Shown here one piece after another: positions 25,201 to 35,377 of a DNA stretch of 64,000 nucleotides (positions within the stretch are counted from its first letter, which is position 1; the number at the start of each line of letters is the position of its first letter). The DNA is taken from the NCBI GenBank assembly GCA_963920635.1, contig OY987308.1, positions 3,538,225 through 3,602,224 on the forward strand, given 5' to 3'. The DNA comes from Pseudeuparius sepicola. Lineage: Eukaryota > Arthropoda > Insecta > Coleoptera > Anthribidae. Under the pieces are notes generated by a model that saw only the letters and a list, made by a program, of their open reading frames with translations, did not search any database and had not been told where the DNA came from. The position numbers were made by a program, and so were the translations under genes.

Positions 25201-28200
25201 CTAGCGCCATCTTTTGACGAGAGGCAGACGCAGTTGCAGCCGAACTATTTTGTATTGTAGGGACACTTTGCGTTGTTTCTCGATTATTCGCCACGCCCCT
25301 CGGTCGAAATGAGCGGAACTTTGTGGAAGTTCGTGGAAGTTTCTGGACGGCTACTGGGCTGCTATATAAGCGGCGCCGCGGCGCGTGACCGCGCTTACGG
25401 CAGTATCGTTCCATGCGAACTCGAAGCGAATAAAAGTGAAAAGTGGTGAACGAATAGTGAAGAGAATTAAGTGTACCGTGTAAGTGAGTAATTTTAGTGC
25501 GCTGTTATTCGATGACCTTGTTAAGGATAGATACGTGAATCATTATTACTGTCGAAAATGGAGGGGAAAAAAAGGAAGGGTGATAAACTTAAAGGTATGG
25601 ACTACTGGAAAAAGTGGTGTAGTCAAGGTCAAGGGGTTTCTAATAAAGAAACAAATTTGGATTTAGCTATCAAAGCTTCAGCTACCTTGCATGCTGATAA
25701 GAAGACTGCCTACCCCGAAATCTAGTTTGGAATGCCTAGATATGTGCGATAAAAACCTTTATCCTAATATTTACACATTACTACAAATCTTGGCTACCAT
25801 TCCTGTATCCACTGCTACCCCAGAAAGGTCTTTCTCGAGCCTAAGGAGACTGAAAAACTATTTACGAAACACTACAAGTGAAAACAGACTTAATGGTTTG
25901 GCTCTAATGAACATTCACTATGGAACAGAAATTCATGCAGATAAAGTAGTGGATATATTTAAAAGAAAAAGCCGAAGATTTCTTCTTTAATGGTTTTAGA
26001 TTTAGCGCAGAGGAACGAAATTAATTTATCCATTTCATTTAAAGTTAAGAACTTTATAAATATGTCGTAGTTTTTCGGATGAATATATAGATATTAAATT
26101 TCATGTAAGTATATTTTTGTTGTTTTATTTACTTCTCAAACTAACCCCCCCCCCCCCAAAACTAAATCCTGGCTACGCCCGTGTATCAAATGTTCAACAA
26201 AAGCTTGCGGAATATTCTCCCATTCTTCAATAGCGACCACTATGAGTTGGTTGTGATTGGTTGATCTACGATTTCGAATCTTTTTTTTTGCGACAGCCTC
26301 ATAGATGCTTTATAGGATTCACGTCAGGCCATGTAATAAAGGGATATTAACATCATTTAGGTAGCCAATAACCTGTCTAGCGACATGGGGACGAGCGTGG
26401 TCCTGCATGAATAAAAAATTTAGTCCAAAAGGCATTACATGTTTGACAATAATGTTGTCTAGTAGGTACTATTGGGCATTCATAGACCTCGTACTTATAG
26501 GGACCAAGTCCGTATGAGCATCGAAGCAAATCCCCCCCCCCCCCCCCAAACATTTTAGAGACACCACCAAAAGGTACGTTAGGAATGATATTACCTTTCT
26601 CCTCACCTTCGCCAGATACGCTCACGTCCATCTGGAGATTTAAGGCTAACTCTAGTTTCATCGTAGAACAGAACTTGTTTCCAATCATTGATGGTCCAAT
26701 TCTGATGTAGCGTTGCAAAATTCAATCTCTGAACTTTGTGTTCTCTGGTAAGCAATGGTTTTTTGGCCGGTCTTCTGTTGGTCAATCCTGCTTCATGTAA
26801 ACGTCTTTTAACCGTTCGAGACGATATTAGGGTCGCCACCTGTCCTTTTTTGAAAAGGACAGTCCTTTTTTCAAACAAATTGTCCTTGCTACTTTTTTAG
26901 CCCCAAAAATTTTTACAAAATTTAAACTTTTTAATGTTTTGTTATAATTTAATTTGTAAGAAAATTTCTAGAACTGTGAAAACATTGTAACGCTACTTCC
27001 AATATTTTTGCCTGGAATAATCACAAGTTTTTTAAAGGCAATAGCATTTACAATGTTGTTACACGAAGTTGTATTGAGACACGATACGTTTACAATTGGA
27101 AAGTGAATAATTTTGTTATGAACTAAAAGAAGAAGAAGTCCTCGGAGAATATTATTCATTACTCTTCGGAAGGTGCTGGGTGCATTTTTGGGACCAAATG
27201 CCATGCTTTTAAATTGATAGTGACCTATGTCTGTAGAAAATGCCGTTTTAGGTATATCTTCTGGTGACATTACTTCGAATTTGACAAAATTTAAACTTTT
27301 TAATGTTTTGTTATAATTACAGCTTCTTTATCTTTTAATTTCACTTTATCTTTAAGAAATCGCCAACGGCATTTATCCCTTGATTTGAACTGACCAATGA
27401 CATTTAGTATTTCTTAAAGATAAAGAAAAATTAAAAGATAAAGAAGCTGTATGACCCAGGCTTTAATTTGTAAGAAAATTTCTAGAAAAATTTTTGACAA
27501 CGTCCTTTTTTCACTTTACAAAAGTTGGCAACCCTAGACGATATAGCGATATTTCGAACATCTGCTAATTCATTTTTTAGCAGATTGCTGGTGACTCTCC
27601 TGTCTCTGAGAGCACGTTGTCACAAAAAACGATCATCAATTTGATTAATGCAATGTTTTTGGCTTGCCCTGGTCCTCGATGGTACGAGCCCGTCTCATTA
27701 CATATTGCATTCAATATCCTTCATCGAGGAGAGTCTATGCTCGCACTGCATCCTCAACTGACAAATTTCTTTGGCGGTTCATTTTCCTTACTTTATTTAC
27801 TCGCAGATGAAACTCACAACATGCATGTGATAAAAACAATCACAATCGATTTTAAAACGGGGTTTAATACGAATTACTGTCAAAACAAGGTTATGCGGTA
27901 AGTACTATAGTTAGCTCAAATAGCAATTGTCACTGTCAAACAAGATCCGTAGCCTACTTGTCGAGGAAAAAATATAAAAGTATAAAAAATATTGAGAAAA
28001 ATATGAGTGGTGCGTTAATTTTGTCCAGCAGTTTATATATCATCGGCCTCGGAATTATTTTGACTTTTGACATATTAATATGTCGTTCAAAAACTATAAT
28101 ATATTATTATTTACTAATTATGTATTTATTTTCTTCTCTCAATCGAAATGAACGGAAAACGATCATTAAATATTTTCCTCAGTAGGTACGTTGATAGATG

Positions 28201-31200
28201 AATCGTGATTTCTGTATAAAAAATATTTCAAAAGACGCATTTCAACTTGTAGTGTATAGAGAAGTCAGGAAAAGTTTTCACAGAGTTTCAATTCACACCA
28301 AATATGTGAATAAGTTTTATTTCCACAAAGTTTGCGGAAGTAAAACCGAATCACCCTGTACATTTTGGCTAGTACTTACGACATTGACGTCAACTTGCTT
28401 GTCCCAGTCGATTTCGTTGACGATACCAACGTTGTTGACTACAATGTCAAGATTCTTGAAAGTGGACACCGTCCCCTCGAATGCATCTAAAATGTTCATG
28501 TATTAAGCAATGACATTTTTTTAGATAAGTCAACGTCAACGTACCAGTGCCTGACACGTTGCCGAAACCTGACACATGTTTTATTTATTTCAAAAATAAG
28601 CTAATGGGCAGACATAAATCCATTCTATTGAAATATTTATTGATAGGAGTCGCAGTAATGAGTTATACAGGGTGTTATTTAAGTACGTAGCCAAACTTCA
28701 AGGGGTGATTCTTTGAGTGATTTTAAGACAAAAAGTTTATATAAACATAGGTCCGGTATCGCTTCCTTTTCAAGATACAGGGTGTCAAACTTTTTTAAAA
28801 AATCTTTTTTTTCAACATCTTAATAATCCTTTAGCCGATTTTGTTTAAATCTGTCATTGTTATTTACGATAGAGAGGGGTTAATTTAGCCCTAAGTAGAT
28901 TCAAATTATTAAGTCCAGTGGCGTCCCTGGGGGCACCGTGACCAATATTTTTGAAAAAAAAAATGTGAACCACTGATTTTTTTAAAACTTTTATATTTTT
29001 CTCGCATTACGCAACTAAGATTACAACTTTTTGGTCTCTTGAATTTTTTTCGTATCTGGCTTCGTTTTTGAGAGAAAAAATAAAAACCACTTTATTGCAT
29101 GTCATTGCTTTGTTGTTGCATTGCTGCTTTCTCGAAAACGAAGCAAGATACGAACAAGATTCAAGAGAGCAAAAAATTGTATTCTTAGTTGCTTAATGCG
29201 AAAAAAATATAAAAGTAAATTACAATTATTATCCAGTCCAGTGGCGTACCTTAACCAATATTTTTGAGAAAAAGAAAATGTGCGCCACTGACTTTTTTTT
29301 AACTTTTCTATTTTTTCGCATTAAGCAACTAAGAATACAACTTTTTGGTCTCTACAATCTTGTTCGTATCTTGCTTCGATTTCGAGAAAGCAGCAAATGC
29401 CACAACAAAGCAATGACACGCAATAAAGTGGTTTTTATTTTTTTCTCTCAAAAACGAAGCCAGATACGAAAAAAATTCAAGAGACCAAAAAGTTGTATTC
29501 TTAGTTTCTTAATGCGAGAAAAATATAAAAGTTATAAAAAAAGTAAGTGGCGCACTTTTTTCTTCAAGAATATTGGTCACGGTGCCCCCGGGACGCCACT
29601 GGACTTAATAATTTGAGTCTACTTAGGGTTTAATTAACCCCTCTTTACCGTAAATAACACTGCCAGCTAAAGGATTATTAAGATGTTGAAAAAAAGATTT
29701 CTTAAAAAAAAGTTTGACACCCTGTATCTTGAAAACGAAGCGATACCGGACCTATGTTTATATAAACTTTTAATCTTAAATTCACTCGAAGAATCACCCC
29801 TTAAAGTTTGGCTACGTACTTAATAACACCCATAGTGTGTCCCCAGATGAGGTAAAGTTTCTTATATTTGATTTGTCGAGAAAAGTCATTCTTGATAAAA
29901 AAAAAGTTTTGCTTGTTCTTAAAATAAGATTGGCATGGAAAAAGTTAACATTACTTATACTGGGTGACCAGAAAATTGAAAAAACGTTAATTAACATAAG
30001 AGTAAACTGCCTCTATTTGTAGAGATAGTGAAAAAAATTATAAAGAAAATTTGTTCAGCGTGGTAAGCTACTTAAGTGTACAAAATTTCAAAAAATTAGG
30101 CCTACTTTGATTTTTTTGATGTTTTTTCTTATTTTTCTTTAATTAAATGGTTTTCTGTAAATAGCACGGGCGTAGCCAAGGGGGGGGGGGTTTCGGGGGT
30201 TCAAACCCCCCCCCCCCCCCCCCCGAAATACGCAAAATATTACCTAATATTATACCGAAAAAATACGAGGAGTGAAGAGTTAAATTATTATTACGTTTGA
30301 ATATATGTAGTAATAGTAGCGCCTAGCGCCATCTTTTGACGAGAGGCAGACGCAGTTGCAGCCGAACTATTTTGTATTGTAGGGACACTTTGCGTTGTTT
30401 CTCGATTATTCGCCACGCCCCTCGGTCGAAATGAGCGGAACTTTGTGGAAGTTCGTGGAAGTTTCTGGACGGCTACTGGGCTGCTATATAAGCGGCGCCG
30501 CGGCGCGTGACCGCGCTTACGGCAGTATTGTTCCATGCGAACTCGAAGCGAATAAAAGTGAAAAGTGGTGAACGAATAGTGAAGAGAATTAAGTGTACCG
30601 TGTAAGTGAGTAATTTTAGTGCGCTGTTATTCGATGACCTTGTTAAGGATAGATACGTGAATCATTATTACTGTCGAAAAATGGAGGGGAAAAAAAGGAA
30701 GGGTGATAAACTTAAAGGTATGGACTACTGTAAAAAGTGGTGTAGTCAAGGTCAAGGGGTTTCTAATAAAGAAACAAATTTGGATTTAGCTATCAAAGCT
30801 TCAGCTACCTTGCATGCTGATAAGAAGACTGCCTACCCCGAAATCTAGTTTGGAATGCCTAGATATGTGCGATAAAAACCTTTATCCTAATATTTACACA
30901 TTACTACAAATCTTGGCTACCATTCCTGTATCCACTGCTACCCCAGAAAGGTCTTTCTCGAGCCTAAGGAGACTGAAAAACTATTTACGAAACACTACAA
31001 GTGAAAACAGACTTAATGGTTTGGCTCTAATGAACATTCACTACGGAACAGAAATTCATGCAGATGAAGTAGTGGATATATTTAAAAGAAAAAGCCGAAG
31101 ATTTCTTCTTTAATGGTTTTATATTTAGCGCAGAGGAACGAAATTAATTTATCCATTTCATTTAAAGTTAAGAACTTTATAAATATGTCGTAGTTTTCGG

Positions 31201-32866
31201 ATGAATATATAGATATTAAATTTCATGTAAGTATATTTTTGTTGTTTTATTTACTTCTCAAACTAAACCCCCCCCAAAACTAAATCCTGGCTACGCCCGT
31301 GGTAAATAGTATGACAAAACTGTATGAACAAAGGTTACCCAGAATAGAAAACTGCACCTCATGACAAAATTTAACAATTCTAGGCCTACTTTGTATTTTG
31401 GCAAATATTGGAAGAAAATAAAAGTAGGCCAGGATTGTCAAAATTTTTTCATCGTACATAGTTTAATACTCTGAGTAACTTTTGTTAATATAGTTTTGTC
31501 ATACTATTTACAGAAAAACATTTAATCGAAGAAAAATAAGAAAAACAATCAAAAAATCAAAGTAGGCCCTACACTTTGAAATTTTGTACACCTAAGTAAC
31601 TGAAGACGCTGAACAAATTTTCTTTATAACTTTTTTCATTATCTCTACAAATAGAGGCAGTTTACTCTTATGTTAATTAACATTTTTTCAATTTTCTGGT
31701 CACCCAGTATAAGTAATGTTAACTTTTTCCATTCCAGTCTTATTTTAAGAACAAGCAAAACTTTTTATCAAGAATGACTTTTTCTCGAAAAATCAAATAT
31801 AAGAAACTTTACAAGAGTGCGGTACCCCATCTAGGGACACACCGTATATGTATATACAGGGTAAGCGTATTTCGCGTCTATGCATGGGGATCTTGGTTAT
31901 CTTAAGAGATACGAGGTCGGTTAAATTGGGGCAAAGTTGCGGAATTTGATGCCGAGTAACGTGGTAAAAAAAAATTTTCGTTTTGAAAATAATGCGAAAA
32001 AACTGAAAATTGTCGTTTTCGTTTTTATTTTTTTAAACGAAAACGAATGGCTCTGGACATTTCTAAGCTAAACATTATTAAGGCACTATTTTACAAGGAA
32101 TCTAAATATGACCTCGCAGTTTTTTCTCGCCTTCCTGGACAAAGATATGACGATCAACTTTTATTTTTCTTATGGACGCCATATTGGATTTTTGCATTTT
32201 TGAAAAGAGGATTTTTTTCTGGTTAAAATGATATGTCACACATTATGCGTTACTTTGTTTTTCTTGCCGTAATATCAAATTAATCGTTTTTTTTTTTCAT
32301 CAGTTTTAGGCTAAGGTCTAGTCAAAAATCACATTGGATGAAAAAATATAAATTATAAAATACTGATTATAAAAAAAATATATTGCAGATTTGATTTGGG
32401 CTGTTGGTAATTATTTCCAGTGATGTGTCTCCTACTTACTCCACATTAAGAATCATCAATAAAAGCGCTAAATTGATTTTTATAGATTAAAGTTTCATAA
32501 ATCAATCCTTAAGGTGTCAGGCACTGGTAAGTTTAAGTTACATACCTTCCATTTCCTTTTTCGAAGATACGTCAGCTTTGATAAAAATAACCCTGTTGGT
32601 ACCATACGTTTCTTTTAATTGTTGTACCACTTCTTGTCCTCTTCCTTCGTCTATGTCGATAACACTAACTCCCTGAGGATAAAATTTTAATACAGAAGTA
32701 ATATGATTAATTAGTACCTAATTACATTAACAATTTTTTTAAACTTGCTACCCACCCTTAATCCTTTCTTCAGAAGTTCCTCAACAATGGATAACCCAAT
32801 ACCATCGGCACCACCAGTTACCAAAGCGAATTTCCCGGTTAACTCAAACATGTTGTTACTTGACAT
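22094..32866 (-). CDS. Short-chain dehydrogenase/reductase, 15-hydroxyprostaglandin dehydrogenase type (5 exons)
   Basis: I reconstruct a complete 272-residue NAD-dependent SDR from five exons: 32866-32756, 32672-32546, 28486-28380, 24615-24281 and 22232-22094. All have GT/AG junctions, and phases 0, 1, 0 and 2 match exactly. The cofactor loop is TGGADGIG (residues 17-24). The acidic VIDID after beta2 favours NAD over NADP. The structural NNAG motif reads NNVG (97-100). The catalytic triad is S145 (NISSITG), Y158 and K162 (YSASK), with the 13-residue S-to-Y spacing of 15-PGDH. No signal peptide is seen, so it is likely cytosolic. Members oxidise hydroxy-fatty acids, prostanoids or alcohols; the substrate here is unknown. 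Start: MSSNNMFELTGK is typical for the family. Introns contain foldbacks, hAT, Tc1 and a tRNA-like sequence. No canonical AATAAA is seen in the first 100 bases after the stop. Confidence 0.92.
22361..22431 (-). tRNA. tRNA-Pro(UGG)-like sequence, probably a pseudogene
   Basis: On the minus strand the D-arm TGGTCTAGTGGCATGA, the anticodon arm CTCGC-ATTGGGT-GCGAG (anticodon TGG) and the T-loop GGTTCAATTCC follow tRNA-Pro closely. Two of seven acceptor pairs and two of five T-stem pairs are mismatched. It sits inside SDR intron 4 on the gene's own strand. A degenerate copy or SINE head is more likely than an active gene. Confidence 0.55.
22617..24139. mobile_element. Foldback element, about 1.5 kb, with inner repeated cassette
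   Basis: TA flanks it on both sides. The left end CAGGGTGACCATATTTCGAG pairs with the right end TACGGTCACCCTG. In the centre (about 23060-23700) a short motif around GAGTGCCTTGGAAAC occurs as direct and inverted copies, evidence of nested insertion. It fills most of SDR intron 4. A half-copy lies at 31857-32290. Confidence 0.88.
24281..24615 (-). CDS. SDR exon 4 (catalytic Ser-Tyr-Lys)
   Basis: The acceptor is CTGCTTTCAG and the donor is CAGCC|GTAAGT. It encodes 111 residues with NISSITG, YSASK and the CPGIT turn (the PG motif after beta6). Third codon positions are strongly G/C, unlike exons 1, 2 and 5. It enters in phase 0 and leaves in phase 2. Confidence 0.92.
25336..25370 (+). promoter_or_regulatory. 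hAT promoter: heat-shock-element-like array and TATA box
   Basis: GAAgtTTCtgGAc (25336-25348) fits the alternating nGAAn/nTTCn heat-shock element for two and a half units, with further GGAAGTTC blocks upstream. TATATAAG follows at 25363-25370, and CAGTAT lies about 30 bases further on as a possible initiator. The downstream leader is A-rich (AAGCGAATAAAAGTGAAAAG), like insect heat-shock leaders. The same arrangement is found at 30485-30492 and, inverted, at 40478-40485. Confidence 0.5.
25558..25725 (+). pseudogene. hAT element N-terminal transposase remnant, copy 1
   Basis: A 55-codon frame MEGKKRKGDKLKGMDYWKKW continues to HADKKTAYPEI and a stop. It is lysine-rich and looks like the start of a TTF/ZMYM-like hAT transposase. 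It ends at the internal deletion junction, which is shared by all three copies. No catalytic domain follows. Confidence 0.5.
25691..25990 (+). pseudogene. hAT C-terminal dimerisation domain, copy 1
   Basis: The frame contains LATIPVSTATPERSFSSLRR and LKNYLRNTTSENRLNGLALM, the hAT-family dimerisation signature. The upstream catalytic and insertion domains are absent, so this cannot be a functional transposase alone. The remaining peptide could in principle dimerise with full-length transposase. Confidence 0.85.
26828..27536. mobile_element. hAT-type MITE inserted in the Tc1 pseudogene
   Basis: Ends TAGGGTCGCCA and TGGCAACCCTA are imperfect inverted repeats of the common hAT consensus. The perfect 8-bp duplication GACGATAT flanks them (26820-26827 and 27537-27544). 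The interior carries a gypsy scrap and a hairpin at about 27317-27450 (AGCTTCTTTATCTTTTAATT and its inverse). Confidence 0.88.
26968..27270 (-). pseudogene. Ty3/gypsy reverse-transcriptase scrap inside the MITE
   Basis: The first 45 codons read SPEDIPKTAFSTDIGHYQFK, then SMAFGPKNAPSTFRRVMNNI, the 'KTAFsT..GhYef..mpFGl.NAP.TFqr.mn' motif block of gypsy reverse transcriptase. The YxDD box is missing; after LRGLLLLLVHN the sequence is unrelated. It is a fragment captured in, or inserted into, the MITE. Confidence 0.8.
28380..28486 (-). CDS. SDR exon 3 (NNVG motif)
   Basis: The acceptor is CATTTTAG and the donor is GTC|GTAAGT. It encodes FKNLDIVVNNVGIVNEIDW, where the NNAG structural motif of classical SDRs has valine instead of alanine. 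Phase 1 in, phase 0 out. Confidence 0.9.
28668..29832. mobile_element. Foldback element in SDR intron 2
   Basis: The left end CAGGGTGTTATTTAAGTACG is mirrored by CGTACTTAATAACACCC. Internal motifs such as GATACAGGGTGTCAAAC and CCAGTGGCGTCCCTGGGGGC also occur inverted (about 29580 and 29720). The symmetry centre is near 29260. It abuts the next foldback. Confidence 0.85.
30681..30848 (+). pseudogene. hAT N-terminal remnant, copy 2
   Basis: This is the same 55-codon frame as copy 1, with one W-to-C change (MDYCKKWC). It ends at the shared deletion junction. Confidence 0.5.
30814..31113 (+). pseudogene. hAT dimerisation domain, copy 2
   Basis: It is identical to copy 1 except for ADEVVDIF in place of ADKVVDIF near the end. 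The TPERSFSSLRR motif is intact; no catalytic region is present. Confidence 0.85.
31857..32290. mobile_element. One-armed relic of the 22617-24139 foldback family
   Basis: CAGGGTAAGCGTATTTCGCG and the following 430 bp match the left arm of the 22617 element, including GATACGAGGTCGGTTAAATT and CCGTAATATCAAATTAATCG. The sequence stops at a T-run without a mirrored arm. Confidence 0.75.
32546..32672 (-). CDS. SDR exon 2
   Basis: The acceptor is TTATCCTCAG and the donor is GAAG|GTATGT. Its 42 codons plus one base include VSVIDIDEGRG (beta2 and the acidic cofactor selector) and VIFIKADVS (beta3). It leaves in phase 1. Confidence 0.9.
32756..32866 (-). CDS. SDR exon 1 (start codon, cofactor-binding loop)
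   Basis: It encodes 37 residues from ATG at 32866 and ends at AAGG|GTGGGT in phase 0. It contains ALVTGGADGIG, the Rossmann-fold glycine loop. An initiator-like TCAGT lies about 30 bases upstream (A at 32897), compatible with a very short 5' UTR. Confidence 0.9.
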
Positions 32867-33989
32867 GGTAGTTTCAGAAAGAGAACATAATTTAACTGAT
32901 TTTACGATTTTATTAATTTCGCCGTATTAATGCTCAATCATGATTTATTAGGGTTTTTCCTTAAATAATCGTATATCAGGTCCAGCAAATCAAGTACCAG
33001 GTTTGTTTTTTTGTACAAGTTAATTAAAAACCATTCATTTTGTAGGTAAATATTTATCGGAACTTCAAAAGTTTCTTATGGAACACATAAAAAATAATAT
33101 CAACCAAATAACCATTCCTAGTGAACTCTTTTTTGAACATTGTCTTTTAGTATTTCCAAAATGTTAGGTCTATAAAAACCCGTAAAAAGTAAATTATTAT
33201 TATTACACACGTGCTTATTTTCCCCTTGCATTTCATTACGTTTATACAGGGTTTTCAAATATAAGTCGACACTATTGATAACTTCGTTATTATTCGAGCT
33301 ACAAAGTCAAACAAAGTTATACAGTGACCGGCAGAAAGTTGGACACAAATGGAAAACTTTTTTTTTATTAATTTCTCAGAAAATTTTATTCTTGATAAAA
33401 GTTGGTGCATCATTTCAAACTCAAAACGCACATATCAAAATTTAAACATCTCTTTTTGGATACGAGGTAGATTCAAAAATGTCAATATAGCTCACGAGTA
33501 AAGTACCCTTATTTTTTAAAATAAGGTAAAAAGTTACTTACAAAAGTTTAACTTTTTTTGTATTTATTGACCACCCTGTGCATTACAAAAAAAAACAAAA
33601 TACCGCAAGCGCAACTTATCATCGGATAACACATAAATTTGCTATTAAACTTTAATTTTGTTCGTTGTTCGATTCGCGCTGCTAGAAATTTAAATTAATC
33701 CAAATCAGGGTTTAAAAATATTAAATTTTTGTGTCCAGCTTTTTTTAAGTTTTTAACGAAATTAAAAGTCAACAGGTAGGTAGTTTCTTATTTATTACCA
33801 AACTTGTAAATTAGACTAGGTACTTGATTGTCATATCTCTCATAGTGTTCCTTTTATTTAACTTTAAATTTATCACCAAAAACAAGGATGGATTTTAATC
33901 AAACAGGGATTCATTTGTAAACGACTTCAAAAAAGGAGGAGGTTATCAATTCGGTTGTATGTTTTTTTTTTATGTTTGTTATCTCAGAA

Positions 33990-34860
33990 CTCCGTTATTT
34001 ATAAACCGATTTGGACAATTCTTTTTTATTTAAAAGGGTGTACCTATAGAATGGTCCCATTTAAGTTTGAAGAAAAAATTCCACCCCTAAGGGTGGACAA
34101 ATAGGATATGGAATTTTATATTGAACGGATTTCCATGATTATTTTTTTTATTAGAAGAAGTGGGCCCATTTAAATTTGAAGAAAAAATTCCACCCCTAAG
34201 GGTGGAAAAATAGGGGAGGAAATTTCATATTGGACCGATTTCGATGATTCTCTTTCTATTAGAAAGGGATTACTTTAGGAGTGACCCCATTTAAATTTGA
34301 AGAAAAAATTCCACCTCTAAGGGTGGACAAATAGGAGATGAAATTTCATATTGAACCGATTTCGATGATTCTTTTCTTATTAGAAAGGGAGTACCTTAGA
34401 GGTGGCCCCATTTAAATTTGAAGAAAAAATTCCACCCCTAAGGGTGGAAAAATAGGGATGAAATGTTATATTGGACCGATTTCGATGATTCTCTTTTTAT
34501 TAGAAAGGGATTACTTTAGGAGTGGCCCCATTTAAATTTGAAGAAAAAATTCCACCCCTAAGGGTGGACAAATAGGAGATGAAATTTCATAATGAACTGA
34601 TTTCGACGATTCTTTTTTTCTTAGAAAGGCAGTACCTTAGAGGTGGTCCCATTTAAATTTAAAGAAAAAATTCCACCCCTATGGGTAGATAAATAGGGGA
34701 TGAAAGTTCATATTGGACCGATTTGGATGATTCTTATAATATTAGAAAGGGATTGCCTTAGGGGTAGTCACATTTAAATTTTAAGAGAAAATTTTCAATC
34801 CTAAGGTTGGACAAATAGGGGATGGAATTTAATATTGGACCGATTTCGATATTTCTTAAT
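33990..34860. repeat. Minisatellite, about 120-bp period, 7 units
   Basis: The block around CCATTTAAATTTGAAGAAAA followed by TTCCACCCCTAAGGGTGG recurs at about 34056, 34165, 34286, 34406, 34526, 34648 and 34770. Each unit has the inverted pair CCACCCCTAAGGGTGG and a CCGATTTCGATGATTCTT spacer. Divergence rises toward the right end. Confidence 0.9.
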
Positions 34861-35377
34861 AATTCTCCACTAAAAATGAAATGTGCATACGGGCAAATTT
34901 GTGAAATCGGTGTTATTTTTTGTTTTGTTTTTCTTTTTTTTTTAATTTTAGTGGAGTGTGCGTACGGGCAAATTCGGTTTTAATTTTTTGTTTGTGATAA
35001 GGGCATGTTTTTTTACCTTCAACTTCTCAGCAACTTATGACTTCCTATAGTCCTTTTTTTCGAAAGGAAGTTGAATTCTGAACAAAAATTCTCATATGAC
35101 CTTTTATCCTAAAATCAAAAATGACAAAGCAATTGATGATTTTTCAAATTCATCATGGTGGCTGTTATTTCATAAACAACATTCGTTTCTTTTATAAATG
35201 CCATCAAGATTATGTCGAGCTGAAGTTTTGCTAGTAAACAGTTTGTTTTTTTTTTTTTTGAGGAAAAAATGCCTTTCAAGCAGCCACAAAAAGTGATATG
35301 AATTTTGACATAACTCTCGAACGCGACATTCGATTTTTATTCCTGTTTCACCATTCTAATCAGAGCAAAAACTACTA

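Larger units (their letters stand above)
25040..26183 (+). mobile_element. Deleted hAT element, copy 1 (no target duplication)
   Basis: Terminal repeats CACGGGCGTAGCCA and TGGCTACGCCCGTG bound 1.14 kb. Variable G or C runs sit just inside each end. It carries a promoter, a short N-terminal frame (25558-25725) and the hAT dimerisation frame (25691-25990); the central transposase is deleted. Copies 2 and 3 are almost identical and have perfect 8-bp duplications; this copy has GCTGTGGT on the left and TATCAAAT on the right. Confidence 0.9.
26184..27810 (-). pseudogene. Dead Tc1-type transposase, interrupted by a hAT MITE
   Basis: On the minus strand the helix-turn-helix/Tc1 region (TVKRRLHEAGLTNRRPAKKP), the first catalytic aspartate (QVLFYDETRV) and the second-aspartate block (MQDHARPHVA) can be followed through several frames. 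The end resembles 'EEWENIPQAFVEHL'. There are many frameshifts and stops, plus a poly-C tract at about 26530. The N-terminal third (27545-27810) is separated from the rest by the 26828-27536 insertion. It lies in SDR intron 3. Confidence 0.8.
30165..31301 (+). mobile_element. Deleted hAT element, copy 2, with 8-bp target duplication
   Basis: It has the same ends and interior as copy 1. The duplication GTAAATAG flanks it at 30157-30164 and 31302-31309. The poly-G and poly-C runs near the left end are longer than in copy 1. The promoter, N-terminal frame and dimerisation frame are retained with the same internal deletion. Confidence 0.95.
29835..31844. mobile_element. Foldback element split by hAT copy 2
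   Basis: The left end GTGTGTCCCCAGATGAGG pairs with the right end CCATCTAGGGACACAC. Arms share ATAAGATTGGCATGGAAAAA with the foldback at 41587-42442. hAT copy 2 entered near its centre with the duplication GTAAATAG. Confidence 0.85.

Noticed and set aside
29278..29616. 112-codon frame in the foldback at 28668-29832
   Set aside because: It runs through an inverted-repeat arm with low-complexity Lys/Phe content and no domain.
30291..30536. Arginine-rich frame antisense to the hAT promoter (also 25181 and 40434)
   Set aside because: It exists only as the reverse complement of the promoter and leader; it has no conserved domain and appears solely with the element.
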